The translations under genes were made by a program, and so were the position numbers. DNA of 64,000 nt from an uncultured Pedosphaera sp. (GTDB lineage: Bacteria; Verrucomicrobiota; Verrucomicrobiia; Limisphaerales; Pedosphaeraceae): the NCBI GenBank assembly GCA_903918755.1, contig CAIXFN010000085.1, forward strand, positions 1 through 64,000, read 5' to 3'. The notes under the pieces are model-generated. The model searched no databases. It was not told the DNA's origin and was given only the letters and a program-made list of their open reading frames with translations. Of this stretch, positions 46,372 through 55,215 are shown piece by piece. Within the stretch, counting starts at the first letter, position 1; the number at the start of each line of letters is the position of its first letter.

Positions 46372-48294
46372 TCATTCCGTTACTTTGTGGCCGCCGTGAG
46401 CGGCGGAGAGCACTTGGCGGAGGACGGCCGTCAATTCGTCCTGGGTGAAGGGCTTGGCCAGCAGGGCGTCGATGCCGAGTTCCCTGAACTGCCTGGCCAG
46501 GGATTCCTCGAGCCGTCCGCTGTTAAGAATCACCGGCACTTCCGGCATCATTTGTTTGAGCGCCCGGCCGGCCGTGAGTCCATCCATGTGGGGCATATTT
46601 ACATCCAAAATCACGACGTCAAGCCGATCCCGATTCTCGGCCGCCCGTACGAGGGCCTCCGCCCCGTCCGCCGCCACCAGCACAGTGAATTTCAAATGCT
46701 GGAGCACCATGCGAAAACTCTGCAACACGGCCACGTCATCGTCCACCACCAGCACGGTCTTGCGTTCACCAGGAAACGGCCCCGCCGGGTCGATCTGCGC
46801 CGGCTCCGGGTTCGTTACCAACGTGGCGGGCAGGCCGACCGTGAAGGTCGTCCCCACGCCGACCTGGCTGTCCACCCGGATAAAGCCGCCATGGTTTTCG
46901 ACCACGTTGTAAACCGTTGCCAAGCCAAGGCCGGTGCCCTTGCCGGGGGCTTTGGTCGTGAAAAACGGCTCGAAAATTTGCGGCAGCACCCGGGGAGCGA
47001 TTCCCTTGCCTGTGTCACTCACCCGCAGGCGCAAATATAGGCCGGGCCGGACATCAGGTTCCGCCCGGCAATAGGCTTCATCCACGTCCAGGCTGTCCAC
47101 TTCAACCGTCAGAATCCCCCCCTCGGGCATGGCATCCCGGGCATTCCGGCACAGATTGGCAAGCATCTGATTCAGTTCCTCGGGATTACCCGCCACGGTT
47201 CGTGCCGGGTTGGCGTTCCGAATTCGCAGTTCGATGGTCTTGGGAAAGGTGCCCTCAATCAACGTACGGAGGTCTTTGACCAGGCGGGCGGGCTCCACGG
47301 CCACGCGTTCACCGTTGCTGCCCCGCCCAAATGAAAGTAACTGCCGCACCAGGTCGGCCCCCCGCTGGGTGCTGGACTCGATGATATCCAGGATCGGAAG
47401 GGCGCTGGCGGGGACCTCGGGCCGGAGGATGGCAACCCCCAGGATAACCGGCGTCAGGGCATTGTTCAGGTCATGGGCGATGCCATTGGCCAGCGAGCCA
47501 ATGCAGCCGAGGCGCTCGGTGCGCAGGATCTGGGCTTCCGATCGCTTTCGCCGCGTAATGTCCAGGGCCGTACCGCCCAGAAACTCTTGGGCACGGTTCT
47601 GGTCCCAGATCCGGGTTCCGGAATGTCGCACCCACTGGGTGCCGCCATCCGGCTTCACCACTCGATACTCCAAGTCGAACCGCGATGTCTGGCCCGTGGC
47701 GAAATGTTCCCAATCCGCCCGCACCCGCGCTTGGTCGTCCGCGTGGAGGCACTGCCACCACGCGTCGGATTCTTCCATCAGCCGGGTCCGGGGAACTCCC
47801 CAGATTCCTTCCGCTGCGGAACCGAGATAGACAAAACGGGTCGGCTTGATTTCGCGTAACCAAAAACACTCGCCGCTGCTCTCGATCAGTTGGCTAACGA
47901 GTTGTTCGTTGGCGCGGTCCTTCGTCGCTTCCAAGGCTTGCCGCACTGCGGTTGGCAGGCGTTCCAGGCGCTGTTTGACGAGGTAATCGGTCGCGCCATG
48001 GCGCATGCAGATGACCGCCGGTTCCTCCCCGGGCGTATCGCCCAGGACAACGATGGGGAGGGCCGGCCGTTTTTCCCGGGCCAGCTTTAATTCCGCCAGC
48101 CAGTCCGGCCGGGCCGGATTTACCTCACACAGCACGAGGTCGAAATTATTCTGGTCCAGCGCTTCGGAAAACGGCGTGGTCCCACTCACGGATTGGATCT
48201 GACTGGTTAACCCGGCTTGATCCAGCAGGTCGCGGATGGTTTTCGCGGCGGTCGGGTCAATCTCATGAAGGAGGATTCGGATCGTTGGCATCAT
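46372..48294 (-). CDS. Hybrid histidine kinase with degenerate N-terminal receiver
   Basis: A 640-residue hybrid kinase. Residues 1-125 have a receiver fold (RILLHEIDP, acidic pocket E11/D13), but the phospho-Asp position in FDLVLCEVN is Glu (E57), a natural phosphomimic. A PAS domain follows (about 140-255), then HisKA ([13 protein letters not shown]), HATPase ([31 protein letters not shown]) and a C-terminal receiver with intact [15 protein letters not shown]. The lone receiver gene follows 2 bases downstream. The ATG at 48294 or 48291 starts the protein. Confidence 0.88.
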   Translation of the reverse strand: MMPTIRILLHEIDPTAAKTIRDLLDQAGLTSQIQSVSGTTPFSEALDQNNFDLVLCEVNPARPDWLAELKLAREKRPALPIVVLGDTPGEEPAVICMRHGATDYLVKQRLERLPTAVRQALEATKDRANEQLVSQLIESSGECFWLREIKPTRFVYLGSAAEGIWGVPRTRLMEESDAWWQCLHADDQARVRADWEHFATGQTSRFDLEYRVVKPDGGTQWVRHSGTRIWDQNRAQEFLGGTALDITRRKRSEAQILRTERLGCIGSLANGIAHDLNNALTPVILGVAILRPEVPASALPILDIIESSTQRGADLVRQLLSFGRGSNGERVAVEPARLVKDLRTLIEGTFPKTIELRIRNANPARTVAGNPEELNQMLANLCRNARDAMPEGGILTVEVDSLDVDEAYCRAEPDVRPGLYLRLRVSDTGKGIAPRVLPQIFEPFFTTKAPGKGTGLGLATVYNVVENHGGFIRVDSQVGVGTTFTVGLPATLVTNPEPAQIDPAGPFPGERKTVLVVDDDVAVLQSFRMVLQHLKFTVLVAADGAEALVRAAENRDRLDVVILDVNMPHMDGLTAGRALKQMMPEVPVILNSGRLEESLARQFRELGIDALLAKPFTQDELTAVLRQVLSAAHGGHKVTE

Positions 48295-48794
48295 CTTTGG
48301 TGGTGGGGTTGAGCCGGGTCCGCCAGGCGGAGTGTTCCCCGGAGGCTTTTGGTCAGGGTGGGCCCGAATCCGCCGTACAAATTTGGCCGGCGAGCCTGCC
48401 ATCCGTGGGCCCCCCGGCTGGACGGGGAACTGGTACCGAGTCGATCCGTAACTGGGAAATTCCTGCCTTCCTCCTGGGAATTCAGCATCATTGCCGGAAT
48501 TGTCTTCATTTTCAGTCGCCTGTCATCGGGCGAAATATGCCCCCCCACCGCCATCATTGACGTATTCTGAACCAAGGGTGCTCGTACCGGTGATGCTAAC
48601 TTTGCACTGCATCCTAGGTGGTCGGCATCCTTCTGGCAAGTTGCTTCTCAGCCTGGTGGCGCAATGGCCCGAGAGCCATCTCCGCATGGATGAGGACTCG
48701 CCGTGCCAACGTATGCGCTCGGAAGTTGGTCGCCCAAATCGTTCGATCGGAGCGGCCTTGGCCGCTGGCGGATCGGTGCCTGGCTGGGCCTATT
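48295..48794. other. 500-base gap without a recognised gene
   Basis: Between the hybrid kinase start and the end of the beta-propeller gene. No credible coding frame, tRNA or hairpin terminator was seen. It may hold the promoter for the kinase/receiver pair. Confidence 0.5.
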
Positions 48795-51326
48795 TTAGTG
48801 GGTAAGCGTCGGCTCGGTCGTGGCGCTGGTGAATATCACCCGGTGGATCGGCGTGGGGTAGGGGGTGGCATCGCCCTTGGCCGCCCGCCAAAGGATGCGG
48901 TTCAATTGATCTTCCGGTGCCAGATCGTAATCCCGGAAGTTCATGCGCGCGGATTCCTTGGCGCCGGGAGAGGTCAACGTGTTCTTGGCGACCAGGTCCA
49001 CCTTGGGGGTGAGGGTTTGGTAGTTGGTGGGGTTCGGGACCGTGGTGAATGAGTTGAACAGGGGCGTGGCCCCGGCATCGTATTGCGTCAGGGGCGGCAG
49101 CCCCAGAATTAATTCCATCGTGCGGATCATACTGGCGGTCGTATAGAGCGTGCTGTCCACCACGCCGCGTTGGCAATAAGGGCTGATCACCAGTCCCGGA
49201 GTGCGATGCGCATCCACATGGTCCGGGCCGTTTTGCGCGTCGTCCTCAATCACAAAAATCGCCATTTCATTCCAGAACCGGCTGCGGGAGGCGGCTTCGA
49301 CGAGGCGGCCAAGGCCAAGGTCATTGCTGGCGACACAGGCATCCGGGGTGAAGGCTCCCGGGGCGGTGCCACGAGTGTGGTTCTCCCCGAGGGACATGAT
49401 CATGAAATGGGGCAACACGCCGGTCTTTTCCGCCTCGTGCAAGTCGGTGATCCAACCCTGAACCCGGTCCATATCCCGGCCAGCCGGCCAGTGGCCGCGA
49501 TTGGAGGAGGGGACGCGCGTGGCTCCTTCGCCGTAATTCTTGAAGCTGACCCCGTGCCGCTTGCACAGGTCCCACAGATAGCCGGCGGACGGGGTTTCCA
49601 TTTCATCATTCCCCGGCAATTTGCCGTGTTTGGAATAGGAGAGAATCCAGGACCGCTGGTTGTAATCGGTCGCCATCGCGGCATCGCACCAACTGTGGCC
49701 ATCCACGCTGACTTCCCCGTTGCAGTAAAGGTTGTCCAGCAGGACGTAATCTCTGGCCAATTGGTGTTGGTTCGGCGTGACGCTTTCGCCATACATCACC
49801 AGGTTGGAATCGCCGTTGCCCGCGGGTTGGCCGTGGGCATCGCGGAAATCCCCGAACACCTGGTCGTAGGTCCGGTTTTCCTTGATGATGTAGAGCACAT
49901 ATTTGATGGGGCAGGGGGCGCCCACCCGGGCGGGAATCACCGAATTGGTCGTCGGGGCGGCGGTTTGGAATTGCTCCGGGGTGTAGGGAGAATTGAGCCG
50001 CACTTGTTTTGTGTGGGCCACCATTTGAGCCGCATCCGGCCGGCCAATGAAGGAAACCGATCCTGCCAGGGTGCGGCCGATGTAGTCAAATGCCGGGGGC
50101 TTCTGCAACCGGCGCGGGTCCGGAGTGATCGCGGGAAAATTGGGGCGCGAGGTCAGGCCCTTGCCGTTGGCCACCAGGAGGGTTTGGTTATCCGGGCTCA
50201 CGAGGACCGCGCTCGGATACCAGCCCACCGGCAGGAAACCTTCCACCACCGAGACGGATTCGCGATTCCGGCGCGCGCCCTCGGAGATCGAATTGGAGAT
50301 GTCCACCACCGCCACGCAATTATTATCAGCGTTGGCGATAAAAAGCGTACGGCCATCCGGGGAAACGGCAACCCCGTCGGGCGTGCTCCCTTCCGGGGAT
50401 TGGGGGTAGAGCGAAGTCGAAATGATCTCGCGCGTCCCTTCCGGCAGGCGGCGTGCGGGGCTCGCCCCCTCTTCAGGAGTTTCCAGCGAGCGGGTCTGGA
50501 TCACGTGGACGGTGTTGTCGCCCGCGCAGGCCACAAACAACCGGCCATCGCGGGAAAGCGCCAGGTCATTGGGCCGGATGCCCACGGTGATGTCGCGCAC
50601 CTTACGACCCTTTTCCGTATCGACCACGCTCACGTTGCGGCTGCCCCAATTGCTCACGTATAAGTTCCGGCGGTCCGCCCCCAACATTGCCGAGTGGGGG
50701 TGCTGGCCTACCGGGATGGTGGCCTCGAGCGCCAGTGTCTTGGGATCCAGCACCCAAAGTTCGTGATTGCCTTCATTGCATACGTAGAGTTTCCCCGTTA
50801 CCGGGTGCACCGCAATGCCCGCGAGAAAAGCCTCCCCGGCGAATTCCTTCGGGGAATCCGAACGGTCAAATGTCGCCGTGCCGGATTCGTAATTGAAAAC
50901 ATGGATCCTGCCAGAGTCACCCCCGGAGACAAAAAACTGTTTGCCGTCCTTGCTGAAAGCCAGTCCATTCCAGGTTTCCGCCAGGGGGAGGAACTGCGTT
51001 TCCTTGTGGGTGGCGAGGTCCAAAACCGTGACCCCATGCCGGTTGAAGCCGCCATGGACCGCCAGCACCCGCCGGCCATCGGGCGCGACCACCAATTTCA
51101 GCGCCAGATCGGAGACCGGCACCTGGTCGCCGATCGGGGTCACTCCCCAGCCGTTGAAAAGCAAATGGGCATCCGGGCGCAATCCGGGCCGGTTCCGGAC
51201 TTCGGCGCTATTCACATCCTCGCCGGCCTGTCGCACGGGAGGGGCGGCCGGTAGCCGGCCGTTACCGGTCAAAAGTGTGGTGACTACGGCCAGCCAAAGG
51301 GTGCGGAAGGGCGCGATGCGATTCAT
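48795..51326 (-). CDS. Exported beta-propeller/phosphoesterase protein
   Basis: An 843-residue exported protein. ATG 51326 (MNRIAPFR) gives a signal peptide. The first half holds YVTN-like beta-propeller blades (for example RNLYVSNWGSRNVSVVDTEK, ALSRDGRLFVACAGDNTVHV, GRTLFIANADNNCVAVVD). The second half is a phosphoesterase-family domain (PF04185/acid-phosphatase-like): YIIKENRTYDQVFGDFRDA, SVDGHSWCDAAMATDYNQ, FVIEDDAQNGPDHVDAHRTP. This architecture is common in Planctomycetes and Acidobacteria. Substrate unknown. Confidence 0.88.
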   Translation of the reverse strand: MNRIAPFRTLWLAVVTTLLTGNGRLPAAPPVRQAGEDVNSAEVRNRPGLRPDAHLLFNGWGVTPIGDQVPVSDLALKLVVAPDGRRVLAVHGGFNRHGVTVLDLATHKETQFLPLAETWNGLAFSKDGKQFFVSGGDSGRIHVFNYESGTATFDRSDSPKEFAGEAFLAGIAVHPVTGKLYVCNEGNHELWVLDPKTLALEATIPVGQHPHSAMLGADRRNLYVSNWGSRNVSVVDTEKGRKVRDITVGIRPNDLALSRDGRLFVACAGDNTVHVIQTRSLETPEEGASPARRLPEGTREIISTSLYPQSPEGSTPDGVAVSPDGRTLFIANADNNCVAVVDISNSISEGARRNRESVSVVEGFLPVGWYPSAVLVSPDNQTLLVANGKGLTSRPNFPAITPDPRRLQKPPAFDYIGRTLAGSVSFIGRPDAAQMVAHTKQVRLNSPYTPEQFQTAAPTTNSVIPARVGAPCPIKYVLYIIKENRTYDQVFGDFRDAHGQPAGNGDSNLVMYGESVTPNQHQLARDYVLLDNLYCNGEVSVDGHSWCDAAMATDYNQRSWILSYSKHGKLPGNDEMETPSAGYLWDLCKRHGVSFKNYGEGATRVPSSNRGHWPAGRDMDRVQGWITDLHEAEKTGVLPHFMIMSLGENHTRGTAPGAFTPDACVASNDLGLGRLVEAASRSRFWNEMAIFVIEDDAQNGPDHVDAHRTPGLVISPYCQRGVVDSTLYTTASMIRTMELILGLPPLTQYDAGATPLFNSFTTVPNPTNYQTLTPKVDLVAKNTLTSPGAKESARMNFRDYDLAPEDQLNRILWRAAKGDATPYPTPIHRVIFTSATTEPTLTH

Positions 51327-51510
51327 ACCGAGGCAAACTAATTTCGCCCGCCCCTCGCGGGAAGTCAAAAGACCGCCCGGTCGCGTGACATTATGGTGAC
51401 GCCGCGGCGTGCCCGACGGCCGCCATGATGCGCGGGGGATCCTGACTTGACTTCCCATCCCGGTTTTTGATCATGGCGTAGCGACCCTTTAAGCGCCCAT
51501 CGAGAAACCT

Positions 51511-52482
51511 ATGGAGAATCCAATTTCCCCGGAGGAGCCGACCCCCGGTTCACCCCCTGATCCGAATCGGGACCTGTTTCTGCAAGGCCTTCAGGCTTAC
51601 CAGCACGCCGCCAACACTGATAAAAATGTGGAGCAAATGGAGGCGGCCACCCTGCAAATGCTGAGCGCCGCGGCCGCGCAGGCGCAGCGTAATCCGACCC
51701 CGGAGCAGGCTATTTATCTGGCGGTGCGGGAATGCGAGGCCCGGGGGGATTGGCCCGGGGCGGAAGCCGGCTATCGCGCCATCATCACCCACCAGGAGGC
51801 GTCCGGTCAGCCGCTCCTGGTTTACAAAGCGTATTCCGACCTCGCCGGTCTGTATCGGCTGCTCGAGGACTGGCCGCGCGCCCAGTCTGCCGCGCGCCTG
51901 GCCACGGCCGCGACGCGGCAGGTTGATATGCCTCCCGCCTTGGTGGTCTCCCTCGAAACGGAAGCGCTTTGTGCCCTCCGTCTGGGTGACCCGGCAGGGG
52001 CATTGGCGATTGCGACGGCGGCAGTCACGGCCGTCGAACCCGGGGCTGAATTCGAACCACTTGGGGCGGGGACCTCGGTGGCGGTCGCCCGTTGCCACGT
52101 CGCCGCGGGAAATTTGTTCGCCGCGGCCGCGGCCTTGGACGCCGCCCGACCGGTTTTAATGGACCGGGAAACCAGCCCCATCTTTGCTGGCCACCGTGGC
52201 CGCAGCGCCGTCTGGTGGGAAGTCACCGCCGCCATGCTGGGGCAGCGTTCGGATTGGCCGGGAGCCCTGGCCGCCTGGGAGAAAGCGGTGGACTTGCGTC
52301 GCGGCGTGGCCGCTTTGCCGCACGTGGCGGGGCCTTATACCCAGGGCGCGCTGGCGCGGACCTTGCGCCAGCAGGCTAATGCTCTGGCCGCCGCCGGCCT
52401 GCTGGCGGAGAGCCGGTTGGTCCGGGAGGAGGTCCAGGCCATCTGGCAGGAACTCAATCTGCTCCCCAACGATCATCCGTAA
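51511..52482 (+). CDS. TPR-like hypothetical protein
   Basis: A 323-residue soluble, Ala-rich helical protein with several TPR-like helical pairs (QLAYQHAANTD-type spacing, YRAIITHQEASGQPLLVYK, AGNLFAAAAALDAARPVL). Such repeats usually bind partners. No signal peptide or catalytic motif. It is divergent from the beta-propeller gene. No specific function can be proposed. Confidence 0.7.
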   Translation: MENPISPEEPTPGSPPDPNRDLFLQGLQAYQHAANTDKNVEQMEAATLQMLSAAAAQAQRNPTPEQAIYLAVRECEARGDWPGAEAGYRAIITHQEASGQPLLVYKAYSDLAGLYRLLEDWPRAQSAARLATAATRQVDMPPALVVSLETEALCALRLGDPAGALAIATAAVTAVEPGAEFEPLGAGTSVAVARCHVAAGNLFAAAAALDAARPVLMDRETSPIFAGHRGRSAVWWEVTAAMLGQRSDWPGALAAWEKAVDLRRGVAALPHVAGPYTQGALARTLRQQANALAAAGLLAESRLVREEVQAIWQELNLLPNDHP

Positions 52483-52507
52483 TGGCCCGACGACCCCCGA
52501 GCTCGGA

Positions 52508-52606
52508 TTAAACGGTCTGCTTCGGTTCGGAACTCGATTTGGCCGGCGCATTCGTCTTGACCGGAAGCTGGTTCTTGAATTCATCCAAATCCTGCCGTAA
52601 TTCCCG
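52508..52606 (-). pseudogene. Remnant of a duplicated M1-aminopeptidase-like C-terminal tail
   Basis: Reverse-strand translation ends RELRQDLDEFKNQLPVKTNA... then stop, matching the tail RELRQDLEEIKKQLPVKTNA of the M1 peptidase ending at 55216. The nucleotides 52539-52606 align without gaps to 55247-55314, and similarity continues towards the stop. The match breaks at 52606, after which AT-richer sequence begins. This is a gene-end fragment, not a whole gene. Confidence 0.7.
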
Positions 52607-52739
52607 GTAGGGTCACGGAGATTTCTGTCGACCAAATGGAAATGCCGATTATGCTGTTGACGTTGGAAAACATTTATCCCGACAAAGACAGTTCACTGCT
52701 CAGGCCAACAGCCACCAATCCACGCAGAGTTCAATCAAG

Positions 52740-53204
52740 ATGGCAAAAAGAGTGCGAATAGGAGACATCATTGAGCTTCCTACAACAAGGGGTTTCAGCT
52801 ACGCGCAGTTCACTCACAAGCACGCCCGCTATGGCGCGTTGGTTCGGGTGCTCCCTGAGTTCTTTAAAGCGAGGCCGGACGACTTCGCTGAGTTGGTTCA
52901 TCGACCAGAAATGTTCGTCACTTTTTTCCCGCTCCAAGCGGCGGTGAATCGGGGAATTTTTGAAGTAGTCGGCAATTGCGTTGTGCCTGATTCCGCAAAG
53001 GTATTCCCCTTGTTCCGAGCCGGCGTCGCAGACCCCGCAACTAGGAAAGTGAAAATGTGGTGGCTCTGGGATGGCGAAAAGGAATGGAAAGTGGGAGAAA
53101 TAACGACAGAACAGCGGAAACTACCACTGCGCGGAATCTGGAACGACACCCTCCTAATCGAACGAATTGAAGTAGGCTGGACTCCGAGCAACGACCCGAG
53201 TTAG
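52740..53204 (+). CDS. Imm26-like protein in AT-richer island
   Basis: A 154-residue cytoplasmic protein starting KRVRIGDIIELPTTRGFSYAQF, the opening pattern (GDIxEIP...YAQ) of Imm26-type immunity proteins. The middle ALVRVLPEFF and the later MWWLWDGEKEW fit a compact beta-rich fold. The coding sequence is AT-richer than its neighbours and no toxin gene is adjacent, so it may be an orphan immunity gene brought in by transfer. The family call is by eye and moderate. Confidence 0.5.
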   Translation: MAKRVRIGDIIELPTTRGFSYAQFTHKHARYGALVRVLPEFFKARPDDFAELVHRPEMFVTFFPLQAAVNRGIFEVVGNCVVPDSAKVFPLFRAGVADPATRKVKMWWLWDGEKEWKVGEITTEQRKLPLRGIWNDTLLIERIEVGWTPSNDPS

Positions 53205-53305
53205 CCATCTATCCAAAGCGAGCTTGAGAATGTATTGACGACAAATAGCATTGCGTTCTTGCTAGCGAGGCCGATTTTCAAGCCAGCGCCAAAGCAAATC
53301 CGCCC

Positions 53306-55015
53306 TCAACGCGGGAACTGTTGTAGTCGGTAAAATTGGGGCAAGGAGCCGGGCGCAGGGGCAGCGTCAAATTCCAGAATGCCGGTCCCCAGGTCCCGCA
53401 CTTCGCCGATACGGGTCCAGTTGGTCAGATCCGTCGAGGCTTCCACAATAAAAAATAGATCAGGAATAGTCGCCCAGTGCAGGCGGATATTTCCGTTGGC
53501 GAGGTGCGTTGCCGGTGCCGGGATTCCCGTCTGGGTGACGGTGACCGCAATGGTATTGGTTCCCGAACGGCCAGCGGCCGTGCTAGCGGTGGCGGAGAGG
53601 AAATAAGGACCGTCCACCAACGCAGTGCCGGTGGGCACGGGGCCGGTGGGAACCCAAACCGCGCCCGCGCGCACCATGCCGAGCGGGGCAAACGCGCCCC
53701 ACCCGGTCCCGTTCCAGTAGGCCGAGTCACTCCACCGTTGCAGCGCGAAAGTGACGCCCGAGATCTCCCCAACCCCGGGGTTGGCAACCGCCGTCGCCGC
53801 GATGGACGAAAAGTTGGTGACGAAGGAAAAATTACCCGGGAAGGCAAACGAGACGGTGACGGGCAGGGGATTCAGCGGGGCGGTTGAAATCACCCGGAGC
53901 GGACCCTTGCCTCCATAATACGCCGGCATCAAACCCAGCCAGGTTTGATAGGCCGTCTGCAATCCCCCGTTTCCCAGCACCAACCCGCTATTGAGGGTAT
54001 AAGGCCCCCGGGGTTCATCGAACCGCCAGTAACCGATCAGCCCTTCCTCACCGCCGTTAAGCTGGCAATTCATCGACTGCACGATTTGCGTCGCGCTCCG
54101 CGCCACGCTCCAAACCCGGAACTCGTCCAGCAGACCCAGGTACGGCTGCGGCACCGGCGCAAAATGAGGACTCACGCCGCCCCCGACTGTGAGATTGGTG
54201 TTGGAATCGTACAGCGGGTTGAGCCAGACGTTGGACATCGCGGCGATGGCATTGCCATCCTGATACAGGACCTGTCGCGCTCCGTCATAAGTCGCCGCCA
54301 CATGGTGCCATCGGCCGTCCAGAAAATCATTGGGATTGACGCTGGCATCCAGCGACGGCGGACCATCATACATCCCGGGATCCAGGCCAAAACTTAAAAG
54401 GGTGCCGTGATTCTTGAACAGCAGGTTCCAACCCGTGCTGTCGGATTGCTGGGCCAGGAGGGATTCCTGGCTGGAAGTGAAATCTTTGGGCTTGATCCAC
54501 ATCTCCACGGTAACCACGTTACTTTGCGCATTCCCATTGCCTGATCCATAGTAGAGACCGAAAAAACCGGGGCTGGAAAGAAACTGGTCCACGCCGGCCA
54601 GGCTGAGCGCGCCGCCGGCGCCGCCGAATCCCGCCGCCGAGAACACCTTGTCCCCGCCAAAATTGGTGCCGTTCGCATCCCACGCGACCAACCGATAATG
54701 GCCCACTTGTCCCGCGAACAGCCCAGTGACCAGGTTCGTGACTGACCGGGCCGAGTTTCCCCCGCCAACACTGAACGCTGGCGTCGAGTTTCCATACGTG
54801 GCATCCGCGCCATACTGGAAACAGGCCGAAGTGGCCGCACCCGCTGGAGTGACATTCCCGCTCACCAGCAGGGAATTAGTGGTTTGATGGAAAAACGGTC
54901 CCGTGGTGACGATCGGTTGGCCGCGCACCGACCCCAGGACGGTCAGAAAACCTAGCAGTCCACAGGCGAGCCAGTTGGGCGAGCGTCGCCCTTGTCCGGA
55001 CCAGGGAGAATGCAT
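53306..55015 (-). CDS. Exported LamG-domain protein
   Basis: A 569-residue exported protein. ATG 55015 (MHSPWSGQ) leads to a hydrophobic signal, LACGLLGFLTVLGSVRG. A fibronectin-like region (about 30-140) precedes a LamG/concanavalin-like domain (about 150-340: TVEMWIKPKDF, WHHVAATYDGARQVLYQDG, LLDEFRVWSVARSATQI, LIGYWRFDE). The remainder is beta-rich and ends with a domain typical of verrucomicrobial surface proteins (FFIVEASTDLTNWTRIG). Probably binds polysaccharide or acts as an adhesin. Confidence 0.82.
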   Translation of the reverse strand: MHSPWSGQGRRSPNWLACGLLGFLTVLGSVRGQPIVTTGPFFHQTTNSLLVSGNVTPAGAATSACFQYGADATYGNSTPAFSVGGGNSARSVTNLVTGLFAGQVGHYRLVAWDANGTNFGGDKVFSAAGFGGAGGALSLAGVDQFLSSPGFFGLYYGSGNGNAQSNVVTVEMWIKPKDFTSSQESLLAQQSDSTGWNLLFKNHGTLLSFGLDPGMYDGPPSLDASVNPNDFLDGRWHHVAATYDGARQVLYQDGNAIAAMSNVWLNPLYDSNTNLTVGGGVSPHFAPVPQPYLGLLDEFRVWSVARSATQIVQSMNCQLNGGEEGLIGYWRFDEPRGPYTLNSGLVLGNGGLQTAYQTWLGLMPAYYGGKGPLRVISTAPLNPLPVTVSFAFPGNFSFVTNFSSIAATAVANPGVGEISGVTFALQRWSDSAYWNGTGWGAFAPLGMVRAGAVWVPTGPVPTGTALVDGPYFLSATASTAAGRSGTNTIAVTVTQTGIPAPATHLANGNIRLHWATIPDLFFIVEASTDLTNWTRIGEVRDLGTGILEFDAAPAPGSLPQFYRLQQFPR

Positions 55016-55215
55016 TCGCAAATACAGTACCACCGCAGCAAAGGACGCGCAAGGTCTTGGCAAAAAGTTGACCTTTAGGCCAAACCTCTAACGTTAGCAA
55101 ACCATTACTGCGGCGATGGCCGATCAAGGGCTGGCTAACCGGAACGCTTTAGCAGTATCAAAGCTGGCCATTTCCAATCGGCTGGCTGAAATGATTCAGT
55201 TTTATAACGCATGCT

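Noticed and set aside
48291-48575. 94-codon frame on the minus strand upstream of the hybrid kinase
   Set aside because: No hydrophobic or domain pattern; likely part of the leader region.
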